From NCBI RefSeq assembly GCF_932526225.1, contig NC_064038.1, positions 746,001 through 810,000 of the forward strand: 64,000 nucleotides of DNA, written 5' to 3'. The position numbers were made by a program, and so were the translations under genes. Source of the stretch: Nematostella vectensis (lineage: Eukaryota; Cnidaria; Anthozoa; Actiniaria; Edwardsiidae). The notes under the pieces are model-generated. The model ran no database searches, was not told where the DNA came from, and saw only the letters and a program-made list of their open reading frames with translations. Shown one piece after another: positions 8,026 through 22,056 of the stretch; the first letter of the stretch is position 1; each line of letters opens with the position of its first letter.

Positions 8026-10028
8026 ACAAAGCAAAGAGTTTGAGGAAGTAAACAAGTATGTGAACTTTAATGTTCTATTTGAAGGGGTGCATTTTGTACA
8101 GGGAAGCATACATAGAATGCTTAACTGGTGGAGAGGGAAGAGGTAAAAGTTTATTGAGCATAATTTCAACAATAGCAGGGGGAAGAGAGGGGCACTCTCT
8201 TCATACAATATTGCAGTTGTTACCTATTATTAAATAAGTTTGTAACATGTCTTTGTTTATTAAGCAAGGTCTATTTCTGAGACAAGCAAACTCAAGTAAG
8301 GCTGTTGAAATAACAGGTGAGTGTTAAAAGAAAAACAATTATCTGATTAGAAAACTACTGTAGATTCCTTTGCACCAAAATAAGAACAAACTTCATTTTG
8401 TTTGTTATTTATGAGGAACGAGATGAGCTCTACAAAGCCATAAAGAAATATGTATTGCTCATCTAAATTATACAAGTAAATGATAATATTTAAAAAGAAT
8501 TACTGTAAGTAATTAGAGTGGTTTTCATTAACCCGTGAAACAAAGTGTGATAGTTAAACGGTAATAGTTAGTAAAACACAAAAAAGAACAATAGAATCAG
8601 ATCACAACAAAGTGTAATACGCTAAAGCGTAGTTCACGGGTTAATGAAGGTTTTGACGTTTCAACCTTACATCCACATGAAAGTAATGCCTAATATCGAG
8701 TGCCCTACAGTAAGTGTTTTGCAGTCAAGTTGTTTTCTGTTAGTAGGTAAAAAAATATTCTAAATAATAGTAATCATAGCTATGGTCACCACTTACACAT
8801 ATAGAACTTGTAATGAAAAGAAAGAAAAAATATATATATGCAGTCAAACAACAGAATTGCATGATAACCTTGAATATATTGAATAAAGGACTGCAAAAAA
8901 CATCTTTTGTACTAGTTGCTTGAATTGACCATTGGCTATTTTTAGCTGAATTCCTCTCCCCCTCTAAAAAAGAAAATAATAATAATAATAATAGAAGAAA
9001 AATAAAAAGAAAACAAATACAACAGAGACCCCCACCAACAATTTTGATTTTTTTTACTTTCCTTTAAAAGGGGAGTGTCATGGTTAAGAGCTTTGCAGTA
9101 GCTCTAGAGCCCTGACACAATGAACTTCAGTGAAATTCTAATACTGACTTATGAGCTTTTGGTACATGTGGGAGACTTTAAACAAAACAAAAAAAATGAC
9201 CACAAACTGTCCATTAACATAGTTTTCTATATAATATTGCATATTATTTAATAAGGTATTGACAGCTTTAAAAAAGTTCAACTGTTTGAAGACACTTAAA
9301 AGCCTACAATAAACACTGACTCCAGACATGCGCAGTACTATGCTGCTGCCCCTTTAAAGTAAAATACAGCTTTACTTAGTCAGCGTAGACAATATTGTGG
9401 ATTTTGGCAATATTTTAATATGAATATGTCAATATTCTCCCCCCTTACGTCTTTATTTCTATTTATTTTATGCTTTTCACATGATACCAAAACAGCGTCT
9501 TTTTTCTTCGCTAATTTGATGTCATGTACACAATAAAAGAGATGCGCCCGTGCGCATGGCGAGTCCCCAAGGGACCCAAGACGCCCAAATAGACCTCTAT
9601 TTTTTGTCATCCACAATCTCGGCGAGCTGTGCGTGGCGTAACCGTATTACAGGCCTGGGATCCTGGTTATTGTCCTCCCCATTAATGCGCGGGTTGGGAT
9701 AACCTTGCAAGAGTGTTGTACAGCATATTCGCTCGGAAATATCGTTGCTTGGGGCCTTCGGGTTCTTTACAGCCTTCCGTAAAAGCCTTGTGCTGCCATA
9801 CCGATTGGGTAATCCGTATGTATGGTTTCCGTTTTGTTCTTCAGACCGGGTTCGATCCCAGGCCAATGGGCTTTTTTTTTTTAATTCGTTTTTTTTTCTT
9901 TGTGCTGGACTTCCTTAATCCTGATAGGTTTTGCGCAAAAATAATAAAAAAAGTGAGTTTGCAAAATAAGCTTGCTAGATTTATTGATTATATGTATTCA
10001 ATTTGTTCCTAGGAAGTTAACAAAAAAC
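8026..10028 (+). repeat. Array unit 5 (2,003 bp)
   Basis: MITE starts at 8528; tRNA-like module at 9795-9871. Shares GATCACAACAAAG with unit 7, TTACATCC with units 6 and 7, and TTTGAAGAC and ATCGTTGCTT with unit 6. Private variants include ATATTTAAAAAG near 8488, TGACGTTTC near 8655, GAATTCCTCTCC near 8948, GAGCTTTGCAGTAGC near 9088 and GCTTTAAAAAAG near 9263. Confidence 0.95.
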
Positions 10029-12030
10029 ACAAAGCAAAGAGTTTGAGGAAGTAAACAAGTATGTGAACTTTAATATTCTATTTGAAGGGGTGCATTTTGT
10101 ACAGGGAAGCATACATAGAATGCTTAACTGGTGGAGAGGGAAGAGGTAAAAGTTTATTGAGCATAATTTCAACAATAGCAGGGGGAAGAGAGGGGCACTC
10201 TCTTCATACAATATTGCAGTTGTTACCTATTATTAAATAAGTTTGTAACATGTCTTTGTTTATTAAGCAAGGTCTATTTCTGAGACAAGCAAACTCAAGT
10301 AAGGCTGTTGAAATAACAGGTGAGTGTTAAAAGAAAAACAATTATCTGATTAGAAAACTACTGTAGATTCCTTTGCACCAAAATAAGAACAAACTTCATT
10401 TTGTTTGTTATTTATGAGGAACGAGATGAGCCCTACAAAGCCATAAAGAAATATGTATTGCTCATCTAAATTATACAAGTAAATGATAATATTAAAAAAG
10501 AACTACTGTAAGTAATTAGAGTGGTTTTCATTAACCCGTGAAACAAAGTGTGATAGTTAAACGGTAATAGTTAGTAAAACACAAAAAAGAACAATATAAT
10601 CAGATCACCACAAAGTGTAATACGCTAAAGCGTAGTTCACGGGTTAATGAAGGTTTTGACATTTCAACCTTACATCCACATGAAAGTAATGCCTAATATC
10701 GAGTGCCCTACAGTAAGTGTTTTGCAGTCAAGTTGTTTTCTGTTAGTAGGTAAAAAAATATTCTAAATAATAGTAATCATAGCTATGGTCACCACTTACA
10801 CATATAGAACTTGTAATGAAAAGAAAGAAAAAATATATATATGCAGTCAAACAACAGAATTGCATGATAACCTTGAATATATTGAATAAAGGACTGCAAA
10901 AAACATCTTTTGTACTAGTTGCTTGAATTGACCATTGGCTATTTTTAGCTGAATTCCCCTCCCCTTCTAAAAAAGAAAATAATAATAATAATAATAGAAG
11001 AAAAATAAAAAGAAAACAAATACAACAGAGACCCCCACCAACAATTTTGATTTTTTTTTACTTTCCTTTAAAAGGGGAGTGTCATGGTTAAGAGATTTGC
11101 AATAGCTCTAGAGCCCTGACACAATGAACTTCAGTGAAATTCTAATACTGACTTATGAGCTTTTGGTACATGTGGGAGACTTTAAACAAAACAAAAAAAA
11201 TGACCACAAACTGTCCATTAACATAGTTTTCTATATAATATTGCATATTATTTAATAAGGTATTGACAGCTTTTAAAAAGTTCAACTGTTTGAAGACACT
11301 TAAAAGCCTACAATAAACACTGACTCCAGACATGCGCAGTACTATGCTGCTGCCCCTTTAAAGTAAAATACAGCTTTACTTAGTCAGCGTAGACAATATT
11401 GTGGATTTTGTCAATATTTTAATATGAATATGTCAATATTCTCCCCCCTTACGTCTTTATTTCTATTTATTTTATGCTTTTCACATGATACCAAAACAGC
11501 GTCTTTTTTCTTCGCTAATTTGATGTCATGTACACAATAAAAGAGATGCGCCCGTGCGCATGGCGAGTCCCCAAGGGACCCAAGACGCCCAAATAGACCT
11601 CTATTTTTTGTCATCCACAATCTCGGCGAGCTGTGCGTGGCGTAACCGTATTACAGGCCTGGGATCCTGGTTATTGTCCTCCCCATTAATGCGCGGGTTG
11701 GGATAACCTTGCAAGAGTGTTGTACAGCATATTCGCTCGGAAATATCGTTGCTTGGGGCCTTCGGGTTCTTTACAGCCTTCCGTAAAAGCCTTGTGCTGC
11801 CATACCGATTGGGTAATCCGTATGTATGGTTTCCGTTTTGTTCTTCAGACCGGGTTCGATCCCAGGCCAATGGGCTTTTTTTTTAATTCGTTTTTTTTTC
11901 TTTGTGCTGGACTTTCTTAATCCTGATAGGTTTTGCGCAAAAATAATAAAAAAAGTGAGTTTGCAAAATAAGCTTGCTAGATTTATTGATTATATGTATT
12001 CAATTTGTTCCTAGGAAGTTAACAAAAAAC
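10029..12030 (+). repeat. Array unit 6 (2,002 bp)
   Basis: MITE starts at 10531; tRNA-like module at 11799-11875. Shares GAGCCCTAC and TAATATTCTATT with unit 7, and ATCGTTGCTT and TTTGAAGAC with unit 5, so it lies between the two in type. Private variants are AACAATATAATC near 10591, CCCCTTCTAA near 10972 and GGACTTTCTT near 11910. It has a short 8-T first T tract. Confidence 0.95.
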
Positions 12031-14032
12031 ACAAAGCAAAGAGTTTGAGGAAGTAAACAAGTATGTGAACTTTAATATTCTATTTGAAGGGGTGCATTTT
12101 GTACAGGGAAGCATACATAGAATGCTTAACTGGTGGAGAGGGAAGAGGTAAAAGTTTATTGAGCATAATTTCAACAATAGCAGGGGGAAGAGAGGGGCAC
12201 TCTCTTCATACAATATTGCAGTTGTTACCTATTATTAAATAAGTTTGTAACATGTCTTTGTTTATTAAGCAAGGTCTATTTCTGAGACAAGCAAACTCAA
12301 GTAAGGCTGTTGAAATAACAGGTGAGTGTTAAAAGAAAAACAATTATCTGATTAGAAAACTACTGTAGATTCCTTTGCACCAAAATAAGAACAAACTTCA
12401 TTTTGTTTGTTATTTATGAGGAACGAGATGAGCCCTACAAAGCCATAAAGAAATATGTATTGCTCATCTAAATTATACAAGTAAATGATAATATTAAAAA
12501 AGAATTACTGTAACTAATTAGAGTGGTTTTCATTAACCCGTGAAACAAAGTGTGATAGTTAAACGGTAATAGTTAGTAAAACACAAAAAAGAACAATAGA
12601 ATCAGATCACAACAAAGTGTAATACGCTAAAGCGTAGTTCACGGGTTAATGAAGGTTTTGACATTTCAACCTTACATCCACATGAAAGTAATGCCTAATA
12701 TCGAGTGCCCTACAGTAAGTGTTTTGCAGTCAAGTTGTTTTCTGTTAGTAGGTAAAAAAATATTCTAAATAATAGTAATCATAGCTATGGTCACCACTTA
12801 CACATATAGAACTTGTAATGAAAAGAAAGAAAAAATATATATATGCAGTCAAACAACAGAATTGCATGATAACCTTGAATATATTGAATAAAGGACTGCA
12901 AAAAACATCTTTTGTACTAGTTGCTTGAATTGACCATTGGCTATTTTTAGCTGAATTCCCCTCCCCCTCTAAAAAAGAAAATAATAATAATAATAATAGA
13001 AGAAAAATAAAAAGAAAACAAATACAACAGAGACCCCCACCAACAATTTTGATTTTTTTTACTTTCCTTTAAAAGGGGAGTGTCATGGTTAAGAGATTTG
13101 CAATAGCTCTAGAGCCCTGACACAATGAACTTCAGTGAAATTCTAATACTGACTTATGAGCTTTTGGTACATGTGGGAGACTTTAAACAAAACAAAAAAA
13201 ATGACCACAAACTGTCCATTAACATAGTTTTCTATATAATATTGCATATTATTTAATAAGGTATTGACAGCTTTTAAAAAGTTCAACTGTTTGTAGACAC
13301 TTAAAAGCCTACAATAAACACCGACTCCAGACATGCGCAGTACTATGCTGCTGCCCCTTTAAAGTAAAATACAGCTTTACTTAGTCAGCGTAGACAATAT
13401 TGTGGATTTTGGCAATATTTTAATATGAATATGTCAATATTCTCCCCCCTTACGTCTTTATTTCTATTTATTTTATGCTTTTCACATGATACCAAAACAG
13501 CGTCTTTTTTCTTCGCTAATTTGATGTCATGTACACAATAAAAGAGATGCGCCCGTGCGCATGGCGAGTCCCCAAGAGACCCAAGACGCCCAAATAGACC
13601 TCTATTTTTTGTCATCCACAATCTCGGCGAGCTGTGCGTGGCGTAACCGTATTACAGGCCTGGGATCCTGGTTATTGTCCTCCCCATTAATGCGCGGGTT
13701 GGGATAACCTTGCAAGAGTGTTGTACAGCATATTCGCTCGGAAATATCGGTGCTTGGGGCCTTCGGGTTCTTTACAGCCTTCCGTAAAAGCCTTGTGCTG
13801 CCATACCGATTGGGTAATCCGTATGTATGGTTTCCGTTTTGTTCTTCAGACCGGGTTCGATCCCAGGCCAATGGGCTTTTTTTTTTAATTCGTTTTTTTT
13901 TCTTTGTGCTGGACTTCCTTAATCCTGATAGGTTTTGCGCAAAAATAATAAAAAAAGTGAGTTTGCAAAATAAGCTTGCTAGATTTATTGATTATATGTA
14001 TTCAATTTGTTCCTAGGAAGTTAACAAAAAAC
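12031..14032 (+). repeat. Array unit 7 (2,002 bp)
   Basis: MITE starts at 12533; tRNA-like module at 13800-13876. Shares GAGCCCTAC with unit 6, GATCACAAC with unit 5, and CCCAAGAGACCC (which breaks the GTCCC/GGGAC hairpin) with units 9, 10 and 11. Private variants are GTAACTAATT near 12510 and CACCGACTCC near 13319. Confidence 0.95.
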
Positions 14033-16036
14033 ACAAAGCAAAGAGTTTGAGGAAGTAAACAAGTATGTGAACTTTAATATTCTATTTGAAGGGGTGCATT
14101 TTGTACAGGGAAGCATACATAGAATGCTTAACTGGTGGAGAGGGAAGAGGTAAAAGTTTATTGAGCATAATTTCAACAATAGCAGGGGGAAGAGAGGGGC
14201 ACTCTCTTCATACAATATTGCAGTTGTTACCTATTATTAAATAAGTTTGTAACATGTCTTTGTTTATTAAGCAAGGTCTATTTCTGAGACAAGCAAACTC
14301 AAGTAAGGCTGTTGAAATAACAGGTGAGTGTTAAAAGAAAAACAATTATCTGATTAGAAAACTACTGTAGATTCCTTTGCACCAAAATAAGAACAAACTT
14401 CATTTTGTTTGTTATTTATGAGGAACGAGATGAGCTCTACAAAGCCATAAAGAAATATGTATTGCTCATCTAAATTATACAAGTAAATGATAATATTAAA
14501 AAAGAACTACTGTAAGTAATTAGAGTGGTTTTCATTAACCCGTGAAACAAAGTGTGATAGTTAAACGGTAATAGTTAGTAAAACACAAAAAAGAACAATA
14601 GAATCAGATCACCACAAAGTGTAATACGCTAAAGCGTAGTTCACGAGTTAATGAAGGTTTTGACATTTCAACCTTACGTCCACATGAAAGTAATGCCTAA
14701 TATCGAGTGCCCTACAGTAAGTGTTTTGCAGTCAAGTTGTTTTCTGTTAGTAGGTAAAAAAATATTCTAAATAATAGTAATCATAGCTATGGTCACCACT
14801 TACACATATAGAACTTGTAATGAAAAGAAAGAAAAAATATATATATATGCAGTCAAACAACAGAATTGCATGATAACCTTGAATATATTGAATAAAGGAC
14901 TGCAAAAAAACATCTTTTGTACTAGTTGCTTGAATTGACCATTGGCTATTTTTAGCTGAATTCCCCTCCCCCTCTAAAAAGGAAAATAATAATAATAATA
15001 ATAGAAGAAAACTAAATAGAAAACAAATACAACAGAGACCCCCACCAACAATTTTGATTTTTTTTACTTTCCTTTAAAAGGGGAGTGTCATGGTTAAGAG
15101 ATTTGCAATAGCTCTAGAGCCCTGACACAATGAACTTCAGTGAAATTCTAATACTGACTTATGAGCTTTTGGTACATGTGGGAGACTTTAAACAAAACAA
15201 AAAAAATGACCACAAACTGTCCATTAACATAGTTTTCTATATAATATTGCATATTATTTAATAAGGTATTGACAGCTTTTAAAAAGTTCAACTGTTTGTA
15301 GACACTTAAAAGCCTACAATAAACACTGACTCCAGACATGCGCAGTACTATGCTGCTGCCCCTTTAAAGTAAAATACAGCTTTACTTAGTCAGCGTAGAC
15401 AATAAAGTGGATTTTGGCAATATTTTAATATGAATATGTCAATATTCTCCCCCCTTACGTCTTTATTTCTATTTATTTTATGCTTTTCACATGATACCAA
15501 AACAGCGTCTTTCTTCTTCGCTAATTTGATGTCATGTACACAATAAAAGAGATGCGCCCGTGCGCATGGCGAGTCCCCAAGGGACCCAAGACGCCCAAAT
15601 AGACCTCTATTTTTTGTCATCCACAATCTCGGCGAGCTGTGCGTGGCGTAACCGTATTACAGGCCTGGGATCCTGGTTATTGTCCTCCCCATTAATGCGC
15701 GGGTTGGGATAACCTTGCAAGAGTGTTGTACAGCATATTCGCTCGGAAATATCGGTGCTTGGGGCCTTCGGGTTCTTTACAGCCTTCCGTAAAAGCCTTG
15801 TGCTGCCATACCGATTGGGTAATCCGTATGTATGGTTTCCGTTTTGTTCTTCAGACCGGGTTCGATCCCAGGACAATGGGCTTTTTTTTTTAATTCTTTT
15901 TTTTTTCTTTGTGCTGGACTTCCTTAATCCTGATAGGTTTTGCGCAAAAATAAAAAAAAAGTGAGTTTGCAAAATAAGCTTGCTAGATTTATTGATTATA
16001 TGTATTCAATTTGTTCCTAGGAAGTTAACAAAAAAC
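14033..16036 (+). repeat. Array unit 8 (2,004 bp)
   Basis: MITE starts at 14535, with its right end changed to CACGAGTTAA (shared only with unit 10); tRNA-like module at 15805-15881. AATAAAGTGG at 15401 is shared only with unit 22, and CAGGACAATGGG only with unit 1. The spacer between the two T tracts reads AATTC instead of AATTCG. ACTAAATAG near 15011 is private. Confidence 0.95.
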
Positions 16037-18043
16037 ACAAAGCAAAGAGTTTGAGGAAGTAAACAAGTATGTGAACTTTAATGTTCTATTTGAAGGGGTG
16101 CATTTTGTACAGGGAAGCATACATAGAATGCTTAACTGGTGGAGAGGGAAGAGGTAAAAGTTTATTGAGCATAATTTCAACAATAGCAGGGGGAAGAGAG
16201 GGGCACTCTCTTCATACAATATTGCAGTTGTTACCTATTATTAAATAAGTTTGTAACATGTCTTTGTTTATTAAGCAAGGTCTATTTCTGAGACAAGCAA
16301 ACTCAAGTAAGGCTGTTGAAATAACAGGTGAGTGTTAAAAGAAAAACAATTATCTGATTAGAAAACTACTGTAGATTCCTTTGCACCAAAATAAGAACAA
16401 ACTTCATTTTGTTTGTTATTTATGAGGAACGAGATGAGCTCTACAAAGCCATAAAGAAATATGTATTGCTTATCTAAATTATACAAGTAAATGATAATAT
16501 TAAAAAAGAACTACTGTAAGTAATTAGAGTGGTTTTCATTAACCCGTGAAACAAAGTGTGATAGTTAAACGGTAATAGTTAGTAAAACACAAAAAAGAAC
16601 AATAGAATCAGATCACCACAAAGTGTAATACGCTAAAGCGTAGTTCACGGGTTAATGAAGGTTTTGACATTTCAACCTTACGTCCACATGAAAGTAATGC
16701 CTAATATCGAGTGCCCTACAGTAAGTGTTTTGCAGTCAAGTTGTTTTCTGTTAGTAGGTAAAAAAATATTCTAAATAATAGTAATCATAGCTATGGTCAC
16801 CACTTACACATATAGAACTTGTAATGAAAAGAAAGAAAAAATATATATATATGCAGTCAAACAACAGAATTGCATAATAACCTTGAATATATTGAATAAA
16901 GGACTGCAAAAAACATCTTTTGTACTAGTTGCTTGAATTGACCCTTGGCTATTTTTAGCTGAATTCCCCTCCCCCTCTAAAAAAGAAAATAATAATAATA
17001 ATAATAATAGAAGAAAACTAAAAAGAAAACAAATACAACAGAGACCCCCACCAACAATTTTGATTTTTTTTACTTTCCTTTAAAAGGGGAGTGTCATGGT
17101 TAAGAGATTTGCAATAGCTCTAGAGCCCTGACACAATGAACTTCAGTGAAATTCTAATACTGACTTATGAGCTTTTGGTACATGTGGGAGACTTTAAACA
17201 AAACAAAAAAAATGACCACAAACTGTCCATTAACATAGTTTTCTATATAATATTGCATATTATTTAATAAGGTATTGACAGCTTTTAAAAAGTTCAACTG
17301 TTTGTAGACACTTAAAAGCCTACAATAAACACTGACTCCAGACATGCGCAGTACTATGCTGCTGCCCCTTTAAAGTAAAATACAGCTTTACTTAGTCAGC
17401 GTAGACAATATTGTGGATTTTGGCAATATTTTAATATGAATATGTCAATATTCTCCCCCCTTACGTCTTTATTTCTATTTATTTTATGCTTTTCACATGA
17501 TACCAAAACAGCGTCTTTTTTCTTCGCTAATTTGATGTCATGTACACAATAAAAGAGATGCGCCCGTGCGCATGGCGAGTCCCCAAGAGACCCAAGACGC
17601 CCAAATAGACCTCTATTTTTTGTCATCCACAATCTCGGCGAGCTGTGCGTGGCGTAACCGTATTACAGGCCTGGGATCCTGGTTATTGTCCTCCCCATTA
17701 ATGCGCGGGTTGGGATAACCTTGCAAGAGTGTTGTACAGCATATTCGCTCGGAAATATCGGTGCTTGGGGCCTTCGGGTTCTTTACAGCCTTCCGTAAAA
17801 GCCTTGTGCTGCCATACCGATTGGGTAATCCGTATGTATGGTTTCCGTTTTGTTCTTCAGACCGGGTTCGATCCCAGGCCAATGGGCTTTTTTTTTTAAT
17901 TCGTTTTTTTTTCTTTGTGCTGGACTTCCTTAATCCTGATAGGTTTTGCGCAAAAATAATAAAAAAAGTGAGTTTGCAAAATAAGCTTGCTAGATTTATT
18001 GATTATATGTATTCAATTTGTTCCTAGGAAGTTAACAAAAAAC
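16037..18043 (+). repeat. Array unit 9 (2,007 bp)
   Basis: MITE starts at 16539; tRNA-like module at 17811-17887. First unit of the 16-28 kb run with GACCCTTGG in place of GACCATTGG (also in unit 1). Private variants are TTGCTTATCT near 16467 and GCATAATAACC near 16872. Carries CCCAAGAGACCC. Confidence 0.95.
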
Positions 18044-20048
18044 ACAAAGCAAAGAGTTTGAGGAAGTAAACAAGTATGTGAACTTTAATATTCTATTTGA
18101 AGGGGTGCATTTTGTACAGGGAAGCATACATAGAATGCTTAACTGGTGGAGAGGGAAGAGGTAAAAGTTTATTGAGCATAATTTCAACAATAGCAGGGGG
18201 AAGAGAGGGGCACTCTCTTCATACAATATTGCAGTTGTTACCTATTATTAAATAAGTTTGTAACATGTCTTTGTTTATTAAGCAAGGTCTATTTCTGAGA
18301 CAAGCAAACTCAAGTAAGGCTGTTGAAATAACAGGTGAGTGTTAAAAGAAAAACAATTATCTGATTAGAAAACTACTGTAGATTCCTTTGCACCAAAATA
18401 AGAACAAACTTCATTTTGTTTGTTATTTATGAGGAACGAGATGAGCTCTACAAAGCCATAAAGAAATATGTATTGCTCATCTAAATTATACAAGTAAATG
18501 ATAATATTAAAAAAGAACTACTGTAAGTAATTAGAGTGGTTTTCATTAACCCGTGAAACAAAGTGTGATAGTTAAACGGTAATAGTTAGTAAAACACAAA
18601 AAAGAACAATAGAATCAGATCACCACAAAGTGTAATACGCTAAAGCGTAGTTCACGAGTTAATGAAGGTTTTGACATTTCAACCTTACGTCCACATGAAA
18701 GTAATGCCTAATATCGAGTGCCCTACAGTAAGTGTTTTGCAGTCAAGTTGTTTTCTGTTAGTAGGTAAAAAAATATTCTAAATAATAGTAATCATAGCTA
18801 TGGTCACCACTTACACATATAGAACTTGTAATGAAAAGAAAGAAAAAATATATATATGCAGTCAAACAACAGAATTGCATGATAACCTTGAATATATTGA
18901 ATAAAGGACTGCAAAAAACATCTTTTGTACTAGTTGCTTGAATTGACCCTTGGCTATTTTTAGCTGAATTCCCCTCCCCCTCTAAAAAAGAAAATAATAA
19001 TAATAATAATAATAGAAGAAAACTAAAAAGAAAACAAATACAACAGAGACCCCCACCAACAATTTTGATTTTTTTTACTTTCCTTTAAAAGGGGAGTGTC
19101 ATGGTTAAGAGATTTGCAATAGCTCTAGAGCCCTGACACAATGAACTTCAGTGAAATTCTAATACTGACTTATGAGCTTTTGGTACATGTGGGAGACTTT
19201 AAACAAAACAAAAAAAATGACCACAAACTGTCCATTAACATAGTTTTCTATATAATATTGCATATTATTTAATAAGGTATTGACAGCTTTTAAAAAGTTC
19301 AACTGTTTGTAGACACTTAAAAGCCTACAATAAACACTGACTCCAGACATGCGCAGTACTATGCTGCTGCCCCTTTAAAGTAAAATACAGCTTTACTTAG
19401 TCAGCGTAGACAATATTGTGGATTTTGGCAATATTTTAATATGAATATGTCAATATTCTCCCCCCTTACGTCTTTATTTCTATTTATTTTATGCTTTTCA
19501 CATGATACCAAAACAGCGTCTTTTTTCTTCGCTAATTTGATGTCATGTACACAATAAAAGAGATGCGCCCGTGCGCATGGCGAGTCCCCAAGAGACCCAA
19601 GACGCCCAAATAGACCTCTATTTTTTGTCATCCACAATCTCGGCGAGCTGTGCGTGGCGTAACCGTATTACAGGCCTGGGATCCTGGTTATTGTCCTCCC
19701 CATTAATGCGCGGGTTGGGATAACCTTGCAAGAGTGTTGTACAGCATATTCGCTCGGAAATATCGGTGCTTGGGGCCTTCGGGTTCTTTACAGCCTTCCG
19801 TAAAAGCCTTGTGCTGCCATACCGATTGGGTAATCCGTATGTATGGTTTCCGTTTTGTTCTTCAGACCGGGTTCGATCCCAGGCCAATGGGCTTTTTTTT
19901 TTAATTCGTTTTTTTTTCTTTGTGCTGGACTTCCTTAATCCTGATAGGTTTTGCGCAAAAATAATAAAAAAAGTGAGTTTGCAAAATAAGCTTGCTAGAT
20001 TTATTGATTATATGTATTCAATTTGTTCCTAGGAAGTTAACAAAAAAC
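18044..20048 (+). repeat. Array unit 10 (2,005 bp)
   Basis: MITE starts at 18546, with the CACGAGTTAA right end shared with unit 8; tRNA-like module at 19816-19892. Has TAATATTCTATT and CCCAAGAGACCC. Confidence 0.95.
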
Positions 20049-22056
20049 ACAAAGCAAAGAGTTTGAGGAAGTAAACAAGTATGTGAACTTTAATATTCTA
20101 TTTGAAGGGGTGCATTTTGTACAGGGAAGCATACATAGAATGCTTAACTGGTGGAGAGGGAAGAGGTAAAAGTTTATTGAGCATAATTTCAACAATAGCA
20201 GGGGGAAGAGAGGGGCACTCTCTTCATACAATATTGCAGTTGTTACCTATTATTAAATAAGTTTGTAACATGTCTTTGTTTATTAAGCAAGGTCTATTTC
20301 TGAGACAAGCAAACTCAAGTAAGGCTGTTGAAATAACAGGTGAGTGTTAAAAGAAAAACAATTATCTGATTAGAAAACTACTGTAGATTCCTTTGCACCA
20401 AAATAAGAACAAACTTCATTTTGTTTGTTATTTATGAGGAACGAGATGAGCTCTACAAAGCCATAAAGAAATATGTATTGCTCATCTAAATTATACAAGT
20501 AAATGATAATATTAAAAAAGAACTACTGTAAGTAATTAGAGTGGTTTTCATTAACCCGTGAAACAAAGTGTGATAGTTAAACGGTAATAGTTAGTAAAAC
20601 ACAAAAAAGAACAATAGAATCAGATCACCACAAAGTGTAATACGCTAAAGCGTAGTTCACGGGTTAATGAAGGTTTTGACATTTCAACCTTACGTCCACA
20701 TGAAAGTAATGCCTAATATCGAGTGCCCTACAGTAAGTGTTTTGCAGTCAAGTTGTTTTCTGTTAGTAGGTAAAAAAATATTCTAAATAATAGTAATCAT
20801 AGCTATGGTCACCACATACACATATAGAACTTGTAATGAAAAGAAAGAAAATATATATATATATGCAGTCAAACAACAGAATTGCATGATAACCTTGAAT
20901 ATATTGAATAAAGGACTGCAAAAAACATCTTTTGTACTAGTTGCTTGAATTGACCCTTGGCTATTTTTAGCTGAATTCCCCTCCCCCTCTAAAAAAGAAA
21001 ATAATAATAATAATAATAATAGAAGAAAACTAAAAAGAAAACAAATACAACAGAGACCCCCACCAACAATTTTGATTTTTTTTTACTTTCCTTTAAAAGG
21101 GGAGTGTCATGGTTAAGAGATTTGCAATAGCTCTAGAGCCCTGACACAATGAACTTCAGTGAAATTCTAATACTGACTTATGAGCTTTTGGTACATGTGG
21201 GAGACTTTAAACAAAACAAAAAAAATGACCACAAACTGTCCATTAACATAGTTTTCTATATAATATTGCATATTATTTAATAAGGTATTGACAGCTTTTA
21301 AAAAGTTCAACTGTTTGTAGACACTTAAAAGCCTACAATAAACACTGACTCCAGACATGCGCAGTACTATGCTCCTGCCCCTTAAAAGTAAAATACAGCT
21401 TTACTTAGTCAGCGTAGACAATATTGTGGATTTTGGCAATATTTTAATATGAATATGTCAATATTCTCCCCCCTTACGTCTTTATTTCTATTTATTTTAT
21501 GCTTTTCACATGATACCAAAACAGCGTCTTTTTTCTTCGCTAATTTGATGTCATGTACACAATAAAAGAGATGCGCCCGTGCGCATGGCGAGTCCCCAAG
21601 AGACCCAAGACGCCCAAATAGACCTCTATTTTTTGTCATCCACAATCTCGGCGAGCTGTGCGTGGCGTAACCGTATTACAGGCCTGGGATCCTGGTTATT
21701 GTCCTCCCCATTAATGCGCGGGTTGGGATAACCTTGCAAGAGTGTTGTACAGCATATTCGCTCGGAAATATCGGTGCTTGGGGCCTTCGGGTTCTTTACA
21801 GCCTTCCGTAAAAGCCTTGTGCTGCCATACCGATTGGGTAATCCGTATGTATGGTTTCCGTTTTGTTCTTCAGACCGGGTTCGATCCCAGGCCAATGGGC
21901 TTTTTTTTTTAATTCGTTTTTTTTTCTTTGTGCTGGACTTCCTTAATCCTGATAGGTTTTGCGCAAAAATAATAAAAAAAGGGAGTTTGCAAAATAAGCT
22001 TGCTAGATTTATTGATTATATGTATTCAATTTGTTCCTAGGAAGTTAACAAAAAAC
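20049..22056 (+). repeat. Array unit 11 (2,008 bp)
   Basis: MITE starts at 20551; tRNA-like module at 21824-21900. Shares CACCACATAC with units 1 and 12, and GCTCCTGCCCCTTAAAAG near 21371 only with unit 12. AAAAAGGGAGTTT near 21977 is private. Carries CCCAAGAGACCC. Confidence 0.95.
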
